A stretch of DNA of 8,270 bases, taken from NCBI GenBank assembly GCA_035539075.1, contig DATLJB010000143.1, forward strand, positions 1 to 8,270, written 5' to 3'. This document shows, in pieces, positions 1 through 6,691 of this stretch (the first letter of the stretch is position 1; the number at the start of each line of letters is the position of its first letter). Made by a program: the position numbers and the translations under genes. Under the pieces are notes generated by a model. It was not told where the DNA came from. It made no database searches and saw only the letters and a list, made by a program, of their open reading frames with translations. This stretch comes from Dongia_B sp035539075 (lineage in GTDB: Bacteria > Pseudomonadota > Alphaproteobacteria > Dongiales > Dongiaceae).

Positions 1-924
1 CGGATGGGCGAGCAGCCGCTTCATTTCCGACCCGATCGGGCCGAGCACGGCGACGGCGAGATCGGTGAGCTCCTTCTTGAAGGCGGAGAATTCCTTGCCT
101 TCGAAGCTGCCCACCACGTCGGCAAGCTGCCGGTCAGACAAGGCGGCATAGATCGACAGCAGGTTGACGGCTTCCGGCCGGGCCGTGTCGATCTCGGCCT
201 TGAACTGGCCCTTGTCGTCGAGATCGGCGAGGCCGGGCAAGGGATGCACATCGGTCTTCGCCTTGCGCAGCTTCAGGGCCACGGCATCGGCATCGTCGGT
301 CATATTGATGCGGCTGTAATCCGAGGGGTCGGATTTCGACATCTTCTTCGACCCGTCGCGCAGACTCATAATGCGGGCGGCCGGGCCGCCGATCACCGGG
401 TTCGGCAGCGGGAAGAAATCGACGCCGTAATCATTGTTGAACTTCTGCGCGATGTCGCGGGCCAGTTCCAGATGCTGCTTCTGGTCCTCGCCTACCGGCA
501 CATGGGTGGCGCGATAGGCCAGGATATCGGCCGCCATCAGCACCGGATAGGTATAAAGCCCGACCGAGGCGTTCTCACGATCCTTGCCGGCCTTGTCCTT
601 GAACTGGGTCATGCGGTTGAGCCAGCCGATGCGCGCGACGCAATTGAGGATCCAGCCCAGCCGCGCATGGGCGCCGCATTGGCTCTGCGGGAAGACGATG
701 GAGCGCTTCGGGTCGATGCCGGCGGCCAGGAAGGCGGCGGTTACTTCGCGGATCGCATGGCGCAGGTCCTTCGGCTCCTGCCACATCGTGATGGCGTGCA
801 GGTCGACGATGCAGAAGATGCTGTCCATATCATGCTGCAGGCGCACCCAGTTGCGCACGGCGCCGAGATAATTGCCGAGATGCAGGTTGCCGGTTGGCTG
901 GACGCCGGAAAAAATGCGATTCAT
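1..924 (-). CDS. trpS: Tryptophanyl-tRNA synthetase (partial, C-terminus beyond window)
   Basis: Class I aminoacyl-tRNA synthetase that charges tRNA-Trp with tryptophan using ATP, in the cytoplasm. Translated from the ATG at 924 (minus), 308 codons are visible and the frame runs off the left edge without a stop. The family is usually about 330-340 aa, so roughly 25-30 C-terminal residues are missing. The N-terminus reads MNRIFSGVQPTGNLHLGN, containing the HIGH-equivalent TGNLHLGN (residues 11-18). GEDQKQHLE (from residue 145) is a conserved TrpS active-site segment, and KMSKS is present exactly at residues 194-198. A GGGGG stretch lies about ten bases upstream of the ATG, a loose Shine-Dalgarno. 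The gene diverges from the BI-1/YccA gene. The long open frame on the opposite strand is a GC-rich shadow. Identification is essentially certain. Confidence 0.97.
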   Translation of the reverse strand, partial: MNRIFSGVQPTGNLHLGNYLGAVRNWVRLQHDMDSIFCIVDLHAITMWQEPKDLRHAIREVTAAFLAAGIDPKRSIVFPQSQCGAHARLGWILNCVARIGWLNRMTQFKDKAGKDRENASVGLYTYPVLMAADILAYRATHVPVGEDQKQHLELARDIAQKFNNDYGVDFFPLPNPVIGGPAARIMSLRDGSKKMSKSDPSDYSRINMTDDADAVALKLRKAKTDVHPLPGLADLDDKGQFKAEIDTARPEAVNLLSIYAALSDRQLADVVGSFEGKEFSAFKKELTDLAVAVLGPIGSEMKRLLAHP

Positions 925-1065
925 TGGGTTTGGACCCCCGAATTCCCGAAATGAGGTGGCAAAAGGCCTGAAGCCGACTTGGGTTATTGCCGCCGGCTTG
1001 GTTTTTCGCAAGCCTTTTCATAGACTTGACATAAGCATTTACGGCGTCCTTGTGGGCCGCGGCTA

Positions 1066-1093
1066 TTGAAAATCCCCCTGATCGGCCTAATAT
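1066..1093 (+). promoter_or_regulatory. Putative sigma-70 promoter of the BI-1/YccA gene
   Basis: TTGAAA (1066-1071, five of six matches to the -35 consensus) is followed after 16 bases by TAATAT (1088-1093, four of six to the -10 consensus). Transcription would start near 1100 and give a leader of about 65 bases before the ATG at 1166. A perfect TTGACA at 1026-1031 has no acceptable -10 at the right distance. Called by eye; no start-site data. Confidence 0.45.
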
Positions 1094-1165
1094 CCACAGC
1101 TGCAGAAGCGCTGACAGGTGTCAGACGACTTCCACGAAACAACGCTTAGGGAGCGGAGACATCAC

Positions 1166-1888
1166 ATGGTCACACGACCGAACAGCCAATACGCCGTACG
1201 TAGCCAGACCGGCGCTGCCGAACTGGATGTCGGCCTGCGCAGCTACATGCTCAAGGTCTATAACTACATGGCGGCCGGACTGGCTTTGACCGGCTTGACC
1301 GCTTATGGCGTCTTTGCCAGCGCCGAGACCCATCCGGCGATCATCGAAACCGTCATGAATCTCCGTTGGATCATCATGCTGGCCACGATCGGCATGGTTT
1401 TCTGGCTGAGCTTCGGCATCCGCCGCATGTCGGCGGGAACAGCGCAGATGTCCTTCTGGGCCTATGCCATCCTGAACGGCCTCTGGCTGATGCCGATCTT
1501 CCTGATCTACACCCAGACCTCGATCGCCCGGGCTTTCTTCGTGGCCGCGGCAACCTTCGCCGGCATGAGCCTTTACGGCTACACCACCAAGCGCGACCTG
1601 ACCGGCATGGGTAGCTTCCTGTTCATGGGCCTCATCGGCCTGATCGTTGCCAGCCTGGTCAACATCTTCCTGGCGAGCTCGGCGCTGACCTTCGCGATCT
1701 CGGCCATCGGTGTGCTGGTTTTCACCGGCCTCACCGCCTATGACTCGCAGAAGATCAAGGAAATGTATTTCGCCGGCGACAGCGGCGAGATCATGGGCAA
1801 GAAGGCGGTGATGGGTGCATTGCAGCTCTATCTCGACTTCATCAACCTCTTCATCATGCTGCTGCAGTTTTTCGGCAACCGCCGCTAA
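1166..1888 (+). CDS. Bax inhibitor-1/YccA family membrane protein
   Basis: A 240-aa integral inner-membrane protein of the BI-1/YccA (TMBIM-like) family. Known members have about seven transmembrane segments; bacterial relatives include a structurally studied pH-sensitive calcium-leak channel and E. coli YccA, which modulates the FtsH protease. The job of this copy cannot be told from sequence. After a short polar N-terminus (residues 1-32) come successive hydrophobic segments, including one around 33-51, one beginning IIMLATIGMVFWLSF, and one ending the protein in LFIMLLQFFGNRR. The family signature YDSQKIK lies at residues 192-198, just after a transmembrane segment. I chose ATG 1166 because GGAG sits about eight bases upstream; an in-frame GTG at 1118 would add 16 residues but lacks an equivalent site. 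The gene is monocistronic, between a promoter and an intrinsic terminator. Confidence 0.93.
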   Translation: MVTRPNSQYAVRSQTGAAELDVGLRSYMLKVYNYMAAGLALTGLTAYGVFASAETHPAIIETVMNLRWIIMLATIGMVFWLSFGIRRMSAGTAQMSFWAYAILNGLWLMPIFLIYTQTSIARAFFVAAATFAGMSLYGYTTKRDLTGMGSFLFMGLIGLIVASLVNIFLASSALTFAISAIGVLVFTGLTAYDSQKIKEMYFAGDSGEIMGKKAVMGALQLYLDFINLFIMLLQFFGNRR

Positions 1889-1910
1889 GCGGCAGGCAGC
1901 TGAGACATCG

Positions 1911-1942
1911 AACCGGGGCCCTCGCGGCCCCGGTTTTATTTT
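1911..1942 (+). terminator. Rho-independent terminator after the BI-1/YccA gene
   Basis: A perfect 10-bp stem (AACCGGGGCC at 1911-1920 with GGCCCCGGTT at 1926-1935) closes a 5-base CTCGC loop and runs straight into the T-rich tail TTTTATTTT (1934-1942). It starts 22 bases after the stop codon at 1888. The form is classic intrinsic terminator on the plus strand. Confidence 0.93.
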
Positions 1943-1972
1943 GGCCTTCTCGCCTGCGCTCTCCGACGCGTT

Positions 1973-2019
1973 TTAGCCGTCGCCAGCCGCTGAGCCCCCC
2001 TGGCGGAAGCGACGGCTAA
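1973..2019. repeat. Intergenic inverted repeat (stem-loop, REP-like)
   Basis: TTAGCCGTCGC (1973-1983) is perfectly complementary to GCGACGGCTAA (2009-2019). A second perfect pair is nested inside: CGCCAG (1981-1986) with CTGGCG (2000-2005). The two stems share bases 1981-1983, so either the full 11-bp outer stem forms, or an 8-bp outer plus 6-bp inner stem with a one-sided bulge. No T-run follows on either strand, and a clear terminator already lies upstream, so this is not an obvious second terminator. It could be a dispersed palindromic repeat or an element in the leader of the GST gene. Confidence 0.6.
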
Positions 2020-2083
2020 TCGCTAGTCTGCGGCCGCGAACGGCGCCGCTTCGCAGGCGCGATCACGAAGACGGGGAGCGATC

Positions 2084-2707
2084 ATGTACAAATTATATTA
2101 TTCACCGGGCTCGGCCTCGGTTGCCGCCCAGGCCGTGCTGGAAGAGACCGGCGCGCCCTATCAGCTGGAACTGGTCGATGTCTCGCAAGGACAGCACAAG
2201 ACGGCGGCCTATCTGAAAATCAATCCGACCGGCAAGGTGCCGGCGCTGAGCCTTGATAACGGTGTCACGATCAGCGAATCCGCCGGCCTCTGTATCTTCC
2301 TTGCCGACAGCCATCCGCAGGCGGGCCTCGCCCCGGCCATCGACGACCCGAAGCGCGGCGCCTATCTGCAATGGCTGATGTATCTCACCAACACGCTGCA
2401 ACCGGCCGATCTGCGCTTCTATTATTCGGAGCGCTATACGGCTGCCGCCGGCGATGTGGCGAATGTGAAGCAGCAGGCGCAGATCGAGGTTGCTACCTGC
2501 TGGACCCGCATCGACACGCATCTCGCCGAACACGGTCCCTATCTGCTCGGCGATCGCTTCAGCGCCGCAGATATCTTCTGCTGGATGCTGTCGACCTGGC
2601 AGGATTGCTGTCCGAAACTCTATGAGCGCTTCCCGCATGTGAAGAAGCTCGCCGAGCTGGTGGCAGCGCGGCCGGCGATCCAGCGTGTGCAGAAGGCCAA
2701 TAGCTGA
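2084..2707 (+). CDS. Glutathione S-transferase family protein
   Basis: A 207-aa cytosolic GST-fold protein, the usual family length. The N-terminal thioredoxin-like domain (about 1-80) opens MYKLYYSPGSAS, carries NPTGKVP with the cis-proline at P53, and has the glutathione-binding E65-S66 pair. The all-helical C-terminal domain carries the N-capping box S160-A-A-D163 in GDRFSAADIF. In beta-class bacterial GSTs such as E. coli GstA, the N-terminal loop carries a catalytic cysteine (PGACS); here the aligned position is Ala11 (PGSAS), with Ser10 and Ser12 beside it. Substrate and activity therefore cannot be assigned; isomerase, lyase or binding roles are possible. GGGGAG at 2073-2078 sits five bases before the ATG. 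The gene is followed after 27 bases by the DUF924 gene on the same strand, probably one transcript. Confidence 0.92.
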   Translation: MYKLYYSPGSASVAAQAVLEETGAPYQLELVDVSQGQHKTAAYLKINPTGKVPALSLDNGVTISESAGLCIFLADSHPQAGLAPAIDDPKRGAYLQWLMYLTNTLQPADLRFYYSERYTAAAGDVANVKQQAQIEVATCWTRIDTHLAEHGPYLLGDRFSAADIFCWMLSTWQDCCPKLYERFPHVKKLAELVAARPAIQRVQKANS

Positions 2708-2734
2708 ACGGCTGGACGAGGAAGCGCAGCGACC

Positions 2735-3307
2735 ATGACAACGCCCCGCGAGATTCTGGAATTCTGGTTCTCGCCCCGGGCGCGGCCGCTCTGGTTCGAG
2801 CGGGACAAGGATTTCGACGATGAGATCCGGTCACGCTTCGCCGCCGTCATTCATGCCGCACAACAGGGCGATCTTGATTCCTGGCAGCAATCGCCGGAAA
2901 GCACCCTTGCCCTCTTGCTGCTGCTCGACCAGTTCGGCCGCAATGTCCATCGCGGCCAGGCCAAGGCCTATCTTGGCGATGCGCGCGCAAGGCAGATCGC
3001 CGACCGTGCCATCGCCAAGGGGTTCGACCAGCATTTCAGCTTCCAGCAGCAGCGTTTTTTCTATCTGCCTTTCGAGCATAGCGAGAACCTGGAGGATCAG
3101 CGCCGGGCGATCGCGCTTTTCACCTTGGCGCTTGACCGCGCCGCGCCGGAGGATCGCGACGCCGCCGCCGAACAGCTCGATTACGCACATCGCCATCGCA
3201 TCGTGATCGAGCGTTTCGGTCGCTTCCCCCATCGCAATGACGCGCTCGGCCGCCCCAGCAGCGAGGCGGAAACCGCCTTTCTACGCGAGCCGGGTTCGTC
3301 TTTCTGA
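2735..3307 (+). CDS. DUF924 family protein
   Basis: A 190-aa predicted soluble protein of the DUF924 family, an all-helical TPR-like fold of unknown biochemical function. Recognisable landmarks in order are EFWF near the N-terminus (residues 9-12), a W50 segment, LLLLLDQFGRNVHRG (about 60-74), FFYLPFEHSENLEDQ (108 onward) and the C-terminal histidine-rich HRHRIVIERFGRFPHRN (152-168). The length is normal for the family. GAGGAAG at 2718-2724 supplies a Shine-Dalgarno about ten bases before ATG 2735. The gene lies 27 bases after the GST gene with no terminator or promoter between, so the two are probably co-transcribed. Family assignment is firm; I give no function. Confidence 0.9.
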   Translation: MTTPREILEFWFSPRARPLWFERDKDFDDEIRSRFAAVIHAAQQGDLDSWQQSPESTLALLLLLDQFGRNVHRGQAKAYLGDARARQIADRAIAKGFDQHFSFQQQRFFYLPFEHSENLEDQRRAIALFTLALDRAAPEDRDAAAEQLDYAHRHRIVIERFGRFPHRNDALGRPSSEAETAFLREPGSSF

Positions 3308-3318
3308 ACCGCCCGCAG

Positions 3319-3345
3319 CGCGGCGCACCCGATCCGGGCGCCGCG
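3319..3345 (+). terminator. GC-rich hairpin after the GST-DUF924 pair, no T-tract
   Basis: CGCGGCGC (3319-3326) pairs perfectly with GCGCCGCG (3338-3345) around an 11-base loop, 11 bases past the DUF924 stop. The sequence after it (GCCGTGACC) has no T-run, so it is not a canonical intrinsic terminator. It may be a transcript-end stabilising hairpin. Confidence 0.35.
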
Positions 3346-3380
3346 GCCGTGACCGGCGACACTTCGGCCGCGTTCTCGCT

Positions 3381-3409
3381 TTGAAAGCCCCGACCGCTTC
3401 GGCTACAGT
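3381..3409 (+). promoter_or_regulatory. Putative sigma-70 promoter of the Sel1-repeat gene
   Basis: TTGAAA (3381-3386) and TACAGT (3404-3409) are separated by exactly 17 bases, matching the -35 and -10 consensus at five of six and four of six positions. A start near 3416 would leave a leader of about 36 bases before ATG 3452. This suggests the gene is transcribed separately from GST-DUF924. Confidence 0.5.
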
Positions 3410-3451
3410 CGCCTCACCTTAGATAGAAGTTCAAGCAACTCGGGTTAACCA

Positions 3452-5128
3452 ATGATCAGATCACGTTTCTCCCGTCGCCTGTTCCATGGCCTCGCCGGCT
3501 CGCTGGCGCTCTATGCCGGATTGACGGGGGTGGCGCATCTGCAGCCGGCACAGGCCGATTATCTCGCGGCGGAAGCGGCGCTGAAGGCAAACGACCTGCC
3601 GCGTGCAATCCCGCTGCTGGCGGAAGAGGCGAAGCTCGGCAACCCGGTCGCCGCCTACAATCTCGGCAAGATCTATGAGAATGGCGGCGATGGCGTGCCG
3701 CAGGATTACGGCCAGGCGGTCGCCTGGTATACGCTTGCCGCCAATGTCGGCACCCTGCCCACCCAGTTCGACGGCAAGGCGCTGGGCCCCGATGCGGCCG
3801 ACCTGATCTTCGCATCACAGCTCTATGCCCAGTACAATCTCGGCCGGCTCTATGAAACCGGCAAAGGCGTGCCGCAGGACGTCGCCACGGCCGTGCAATG
3901 GTATCAGCGCGCGGCGCAGCAGGATCTCGATGTCGCGCAGCAGCATCTGGTGCGCATCTTCCGGCAAGGCGAAGGCGCCGTCGCTCCCAACCCCATCGAA
4001 TCAACCAAATGGCTGGAGCGCCTGGCGCAAGGCGGCAACGTGCCCGCCATGGCCGATCTCGGCACCGCCTATCTGCAGGGAATCGGCGTCGAGAAGAATG
4101 CGAAGATCGCCCATGACTGGTATCTCCGCGGCGCGGCGCGCGGCAGCGGCGAGGCCCTCTACAATCTCGGCCTGCTTTATCAATCGGGCTATACCGGCGA
4201 ACCGGATTACAAGCGCGCTGCCGATTATTACAACCGTGCCGCCAATGCCAATAGCGGCCGGGCGATGATGGCGCTCGGCGATCTCTATGCCGAGGCCCAG
4301 GGCGTTTCGCGCAGCATGTCACAGGCCCTCGCCTGGTATGAGCTTGCCGCCGAACGCGGCATCGCCGAGGCGGTCGCCAAGCGTGACGGCCTGACCCGCT
4401 CGCTGCCGGAAGGCGATGTCGACCAGGCCAATACCATCGCCGCCGCCTGGCAGCCGCAACCGGACGCAACGCCGCTGCCGGAAGCGGTGCCGCCCTTGCC
4501 GGCCGCGGCGCAACAGCCGTCGCTGCTGCCGGGCGCCGCCGGCCAGCCCGCTGGCGCGCCGCCCGCGCCGGCCACCGATCCGTCAGGCCAGCCGGCAATT
4601 CCGAACGTGCTGCCGACCATGCAGGATACCGGCCTGCCCGGCGGCGCAGGAGCGGCGCCCGGCGCCGCGCCCAGCGCCATCCCGCCGGTACCGGACAGCA
4701 ATCAGCCGGTCGAGTTGCCGACAGCGCCGCAGCCGGCACCGGCATCGAACTCGGCACCGGCCGCCACGCCGGCGGCTACGGATAGCGGCGCGCCCGCTGA
4801 CAATACCGTTGCACCGGCCGGCAGCCCCCAGCCTGGCGCCAAGCCCTTCGATGCCGGCAATACGACCATCATCCAGCCATCCCCCGTCCCGGCCGCCGCG
4901 CTCCCGGCTGTTCCCGCGGCGCCTGCCGCAACGCCGGCACCGGCCGATGAGAATGCCGCTCCGGCGCAGCTGATCGGCACGCCGCAGCCGGGCGCCAAGC
5001 CTTTCGGCGCCGACAGCAAGCCGGCGGCGCAGCCGAAGCCGGCGGCGGCGCAAACGATTACCATTCCGGGAACGCCGGCCCCAGCTCCGGCCCCGGCCCC
5101 CGCAACGGGAGCGACGCCGACGCCGTAA
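3452..5128 (+). CDS. Exported Sel1/TPR-like repeat protein with Pro/Ala-rich tail
   Basis: A 558-aa predicted exported protein in three parts. Residues 1-35 form a signal peptide: a basic start containing SRRLF (7-11), which resembles a Tat motif, a hydrophobic stretch (about 13-30) and a likely cleavage after AQA (35), before D36. Residues about 60-305 contain roughly six Sel1-like repeats (starting near 65, 122, 160, 197, 233 and 269) of the type ALYNLGxxYxxGxGVxxDxxxAxxWYxxAA; the third is degenerate. Sel1 repeats are known helical protein-binding solenoids. Residues about 325-558 are low-complexity Pro/Ala/Gly and probably disordered, with a ten-residue motif G(S/T)PQPGAKPF at 457-466 and 509-518. 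No catalytic domain is visible, so a periplasmic scaffold or envelope role is inferred. ATG 3452 has only a weak ribosome-binding site, but it is the start that gives the signal peptide. Confidence 0.88.
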   Translation: MIRSRFSRRLFHGLAGSLALYAGLTGVAHLQPAQADYLAAEAALKANDLPRAIPLLAEEAKLGNPVAAYNLGKIYENGGDGVPQDYGQAVAWYTLAANVGTLPTQFDGKALGPDAADLIFASQLYAQYNLGRLYETGKGVPQDVATAVQWYQRAAQQDLDVAQQHLVRIFRQGEGAVAPNPIESTKWLERLAQGGNVPAMADLGTAYLQGIGVEKNAKIAHDWYLRGAARGSGEALYNLGLLYQSGYTGEPDYKRAADYYNRAANANSGRAMMALGDLYAEAQGVSRSMSQALAWYELAAERGIAEAVAKRDGLTRSLPEGDVDQANTIAAAWQPQPDATPLPEAVPPLPAAAQQPSLLPGAAGQPAGAPPAPATDPSGQPAIPNVLPTMQDTGLPGGAGAAPGAAPSAIPPVPDSNQPVELPTAPQPAPASNSAPAATPAATDSGAPADNTVAPAGSPQPGAKPFDAGNTTIIQPSPVPAAALPAVPAAPAATPAPADENAAPAQLIGTPQPGAKPFGADSKPAAQPKPAAAQTITIPGTPAPAPAPAPATGATPTP

Positions 5129-5193
5129 CGGCCGGCCACGGGCATCCGAGAGAAGCAGGCGGGTTCTGCGGCAGGTACCTTGGCAGGTGCCGG

Positions 5194-6156
5194 TCAGGCG
5201 AAAGCAGTGGCGCCCGTAAAGCGGCGTGACGCGCTTGACATGCTTTGCTGCATCTGGCGGTCGATCTCGACCTGGTCGAACAGCCAGTCGCGGAAAGCCT
5301 TGATCTTCGGCCGCTGCAAAGCCGCCTTGGCATAGACCACGTAGAAGCCGCTATCCGGCCAGACGGTGAGGTCGAAGGGACGGATCAGGCGCCCTTGGCG
5401 CAGGTCTTCGCCGGCCAGCATGGTATTGCCCATGGCGATGCCGAGCCCGTCCACCGCCGCCTGCATCAGCAGGTTCGAGACGTTGAAGGTGAGGCCGGGA
5501 CGGTAGCGCGCATCCTCGATGCCGGCCGCCATCAGCCAGTCGCGCCAGAAATCGTAATTGGCGCCCGACCAGTCGGAATCGCTCAACAGCGGATATTGCA
5601 GCAGGTCGCGCGGTTCCTTCAGCGGCTTGTCCTCGGTCGGCAGCTTCGGGCTGCAGACCGGGAAGAGATCATTGGCCAGCAGCAGTTCCGCCGTGACGCC
5701 GGTCCAGGTGCCGCGACCGAAACGGATGGCGATATCGATATCGCCATCACCGATCGTCTCCACCCGGCTGGTGGCGGAAATGCGGACATCGATGTCGGGG
5801 TGGCGGGCGCGAAAATCGTGCAGCTTCGGCACCAGCCATTTCGCCGCCACCGAGGGCAGCACCGAGACGACGATCGGACCGCCACGGGTCGCCGTGGAAA
5901 CTTCCTTGGCGGCCTCAGCGATCTGCAACAGGCCGGAGCGGATCGGCGGCAGGAAGCGGCGACCGGCATCGGTCAGTGCCACCTGGCGCGTCCCGCGTTC
6001 GAACAGCGGCACGCCGAGCCAGCCTTCCAGTGCCTTGATCTGGTGGCTGATGGCGCTGTGGGTGACGCTCAGCTCCTCCGCAGCCTTGGAAAAGCTCAGG
6101 TGACGCGCTGCGGCCTCAAAGTACCGCACGGCTTTCAACGGGGGATAGGCAACCAT
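5194..6156 (-). CDS. LysR-family transcriptional regulator, GcvA-like
   Basis: A 320-aa LysR-type regulator of normal length. The N-terminal winged helix-turn-helix covers about residues 5-64, with the recognition region SFSKAAEELSVTHSAISHQ (21-39) and the family hallmark LEGWLGVPLFER (43-54). The effector-binding domain follows, about 94-298, with VVSVLPSVAAKWLVPKL and DIDIAIRFGRG typical of the GcvA/AmpR-like branch. GcvA itself controls glycine cleavage in E. coli; the target and ligand of this copy are unknown. The start at 6156 is preceded by a weak AGG. The gene is divergent from the DUF1127 gene and convergent with the Sel1 gene (65-base gap with no clear terminator). LysR regulators commonly act on a divergent neighbour and on themselves, so the 6157-6327 spacer is the likely operator region. 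Confidence 0.94.
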   Translation of the reverse strand: MVAYPPLKAVRYFEAAARHLSFSKAAEELSVTHSAISHQIKALEGWLGVPLFERGTRQVALTDAGRRFLPPIRSGLLQIAEAAKEVSTATRGGPIVVSVLPSVAAKWLVPKLHDFRARHPDIDVRISATSRVETIGDGDIDIAIRFGRGTWTGVTAELLLANDLFPVCSPKLPTEDKPLKEPRDLLQYPLLSDSDWSGANYDFWRDWLMAAGIEDARYRPGLTFNVSNLLMQAAVDGLGIAMGNTMLAGEDLRQGRLIRPFDLTVWPDSGFYVVYAKAALQRPKIKAFRDWLFDQVEIDRQMQQSMSSASRRFTGATAFA

Positions 6157-6252
6157 GACCTGTTTGTTTTTCTAACCGATCCTTTGAGGAATGATCGTTT
6201 GTTTTCCGCAGAAATCAAGCCAATTCTTTAACTCATGAGCACCCCAGCCAGG

Positions 6253-6269
6253 GGAAATTGTGAATTTCC
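6253..6269. promoter_or_regulatory. 17-bp perfect dyad, candidate operator between regulator and DUF1127 gene
   Basis: GGAAATT GTG AATTTCC: two perfectly complementary 7-base arms around a 3-base centre, in the 171-base divergent spacer between the LysR-family gene and the DUF1127 gene. Size and symmetry suit a dimer binding site. Assigning it to the neighbouring regulator is inference. I could not find a convincing -35/-10 pair for either gene in this spacer. Confidence 0.5.
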
Positions 6270-6327
6270 TTAAGGTGTTGAAAATCCACGAAAGCGGTTG
6301 GGGCGCATAGCCGATAGGAGATGTATC

Positions 6328-6558
6328 ATGGGTCGGACCAGCTTCTCGTCACCATCCCTCGGTACCTCGAAGCATGCGGCCAGCCGCCCGGTTGAAGCGG
6401 GTGTGCTGGCAAAGGGCCTGGACCTGTTCTGGACCTGGCAGGCCCGTCACCGCAGCCGTGCCGATCTGATGGGCCTGCCGGACGCCATGCTGAAGGATAT
6501 CGGCCTGTCGCGCGGCGAAGCCGAATTCGAATATGAGAAACCGTTCTGGCGGGGGTGA
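6328..6558 (+). CDS. DUF1127 domain small protein (YjiS-like)
   Basis: A 76-aa protein ending in a typical DUF1127 domain: W37QARHRSRADLMGLPDAML, then KDIGLSRGEAE (56-66) and a terminal KPFWRG (71-76). Residues 1-30 are variable and unmatched. The domain is common in alpha- and gammaproteobacteria as short arginine-rich proteins; characterised alphaproteobacterial members are linked to RNA maturation or turnover and to growth or phosphate responses, but the role of this copy is not known. ATG 6328 is chosen because GGAG (6317-6320) lies seven bases upstream; an in-frame TTG at 6298 would add ten residues without support. The gene is divergent from the LysR-family regulator, which may control it. 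A strong GC hairpin lies downstream. Confidence 0.88.
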   Translation: MGRTSFSSPSLGTSKHAASRPVEAGVLAKGLDLFWTWQARHRSRADLMGLPDAMLKDIGLSRGEAEFEYEKPFWRG

Positions 6559-6592
6559 GCGGCAATCGCGATACTGATTGAGCAGCGATTAA

Positions 6593-6616
6593 CCGCGCCG
6601 GCCCGCCCCGGCGCGG
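6593..6616 (+). terminator. GC-rich hairpin downstream of the DUF1127 gene
   Basis: CCGCGCCGG (6593-6601) pairs perfectly with CCGGCGCGG (6608-6616) around the loop CCCGCC, 34 bases after the stop codon. No T-run follows, so termination would be inefficient or factor-dependent. It may mark the 3' end of the transcript or a processed small RNA. Confidence 0.45.
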
Positions 6617-6691
6617 ACCGCCGGCTCTCAGGCAGAAGCGGGCTGGTGCCCGATTGATGCCGGAATATGATGGGGATGATTGGGGACGGAT

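Noticed and set aside
4..954. A 316-codon open frame on the plus strand opposite trpS
   Set aside because: It lies entirely antisense to the clearly identified trpS gene; its sequence has no recognisable domain and reflects GC-rich codon bias, which removes stops from the complementary frame.
925..1021. Possible tryptophan leader peptide or T-box upstream of trpS
   Set aside because: The short minus frame starting at 1021 contains no tryptophan codons near its start, and the only pairing nearby (GGCTTG with CAAGCC, 995-1014) is a 6-bp stem. T-box leaders are also not expected in alphaproteobacteria.
1026..1031. Perfect TTGACA as the -35 of the BI-1/YccA promoter
   Set aside because: No -10-like hexamer lies 15-19 bases downstream; the TTGAAA/TAATAT pair at 1066-1093 is the better candidate.
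3456..4757. A 433-codon minus-strand open frame inside the Sel1-repeat gene
   Set aside because: The product is dominated by arginine, proline and alanine with no domain. It is the expected shadow of the Sel1 and Pro/Ala-rich coding sequence.
4424..5128. Pro-rich tail as a TonB-like or autotransporter domain
   Set aside because: There is no C-terminal TonB fold, beta-barrel or anchor sequence; the protein ends in low-complexity Pro/Ala residues.
5245..6231. A 328-codon plus-strand open frame opposite the LysR-family gene
   Set aside because: It is antisense to a full-length, motif-complete regulator and shows no family features of its own.
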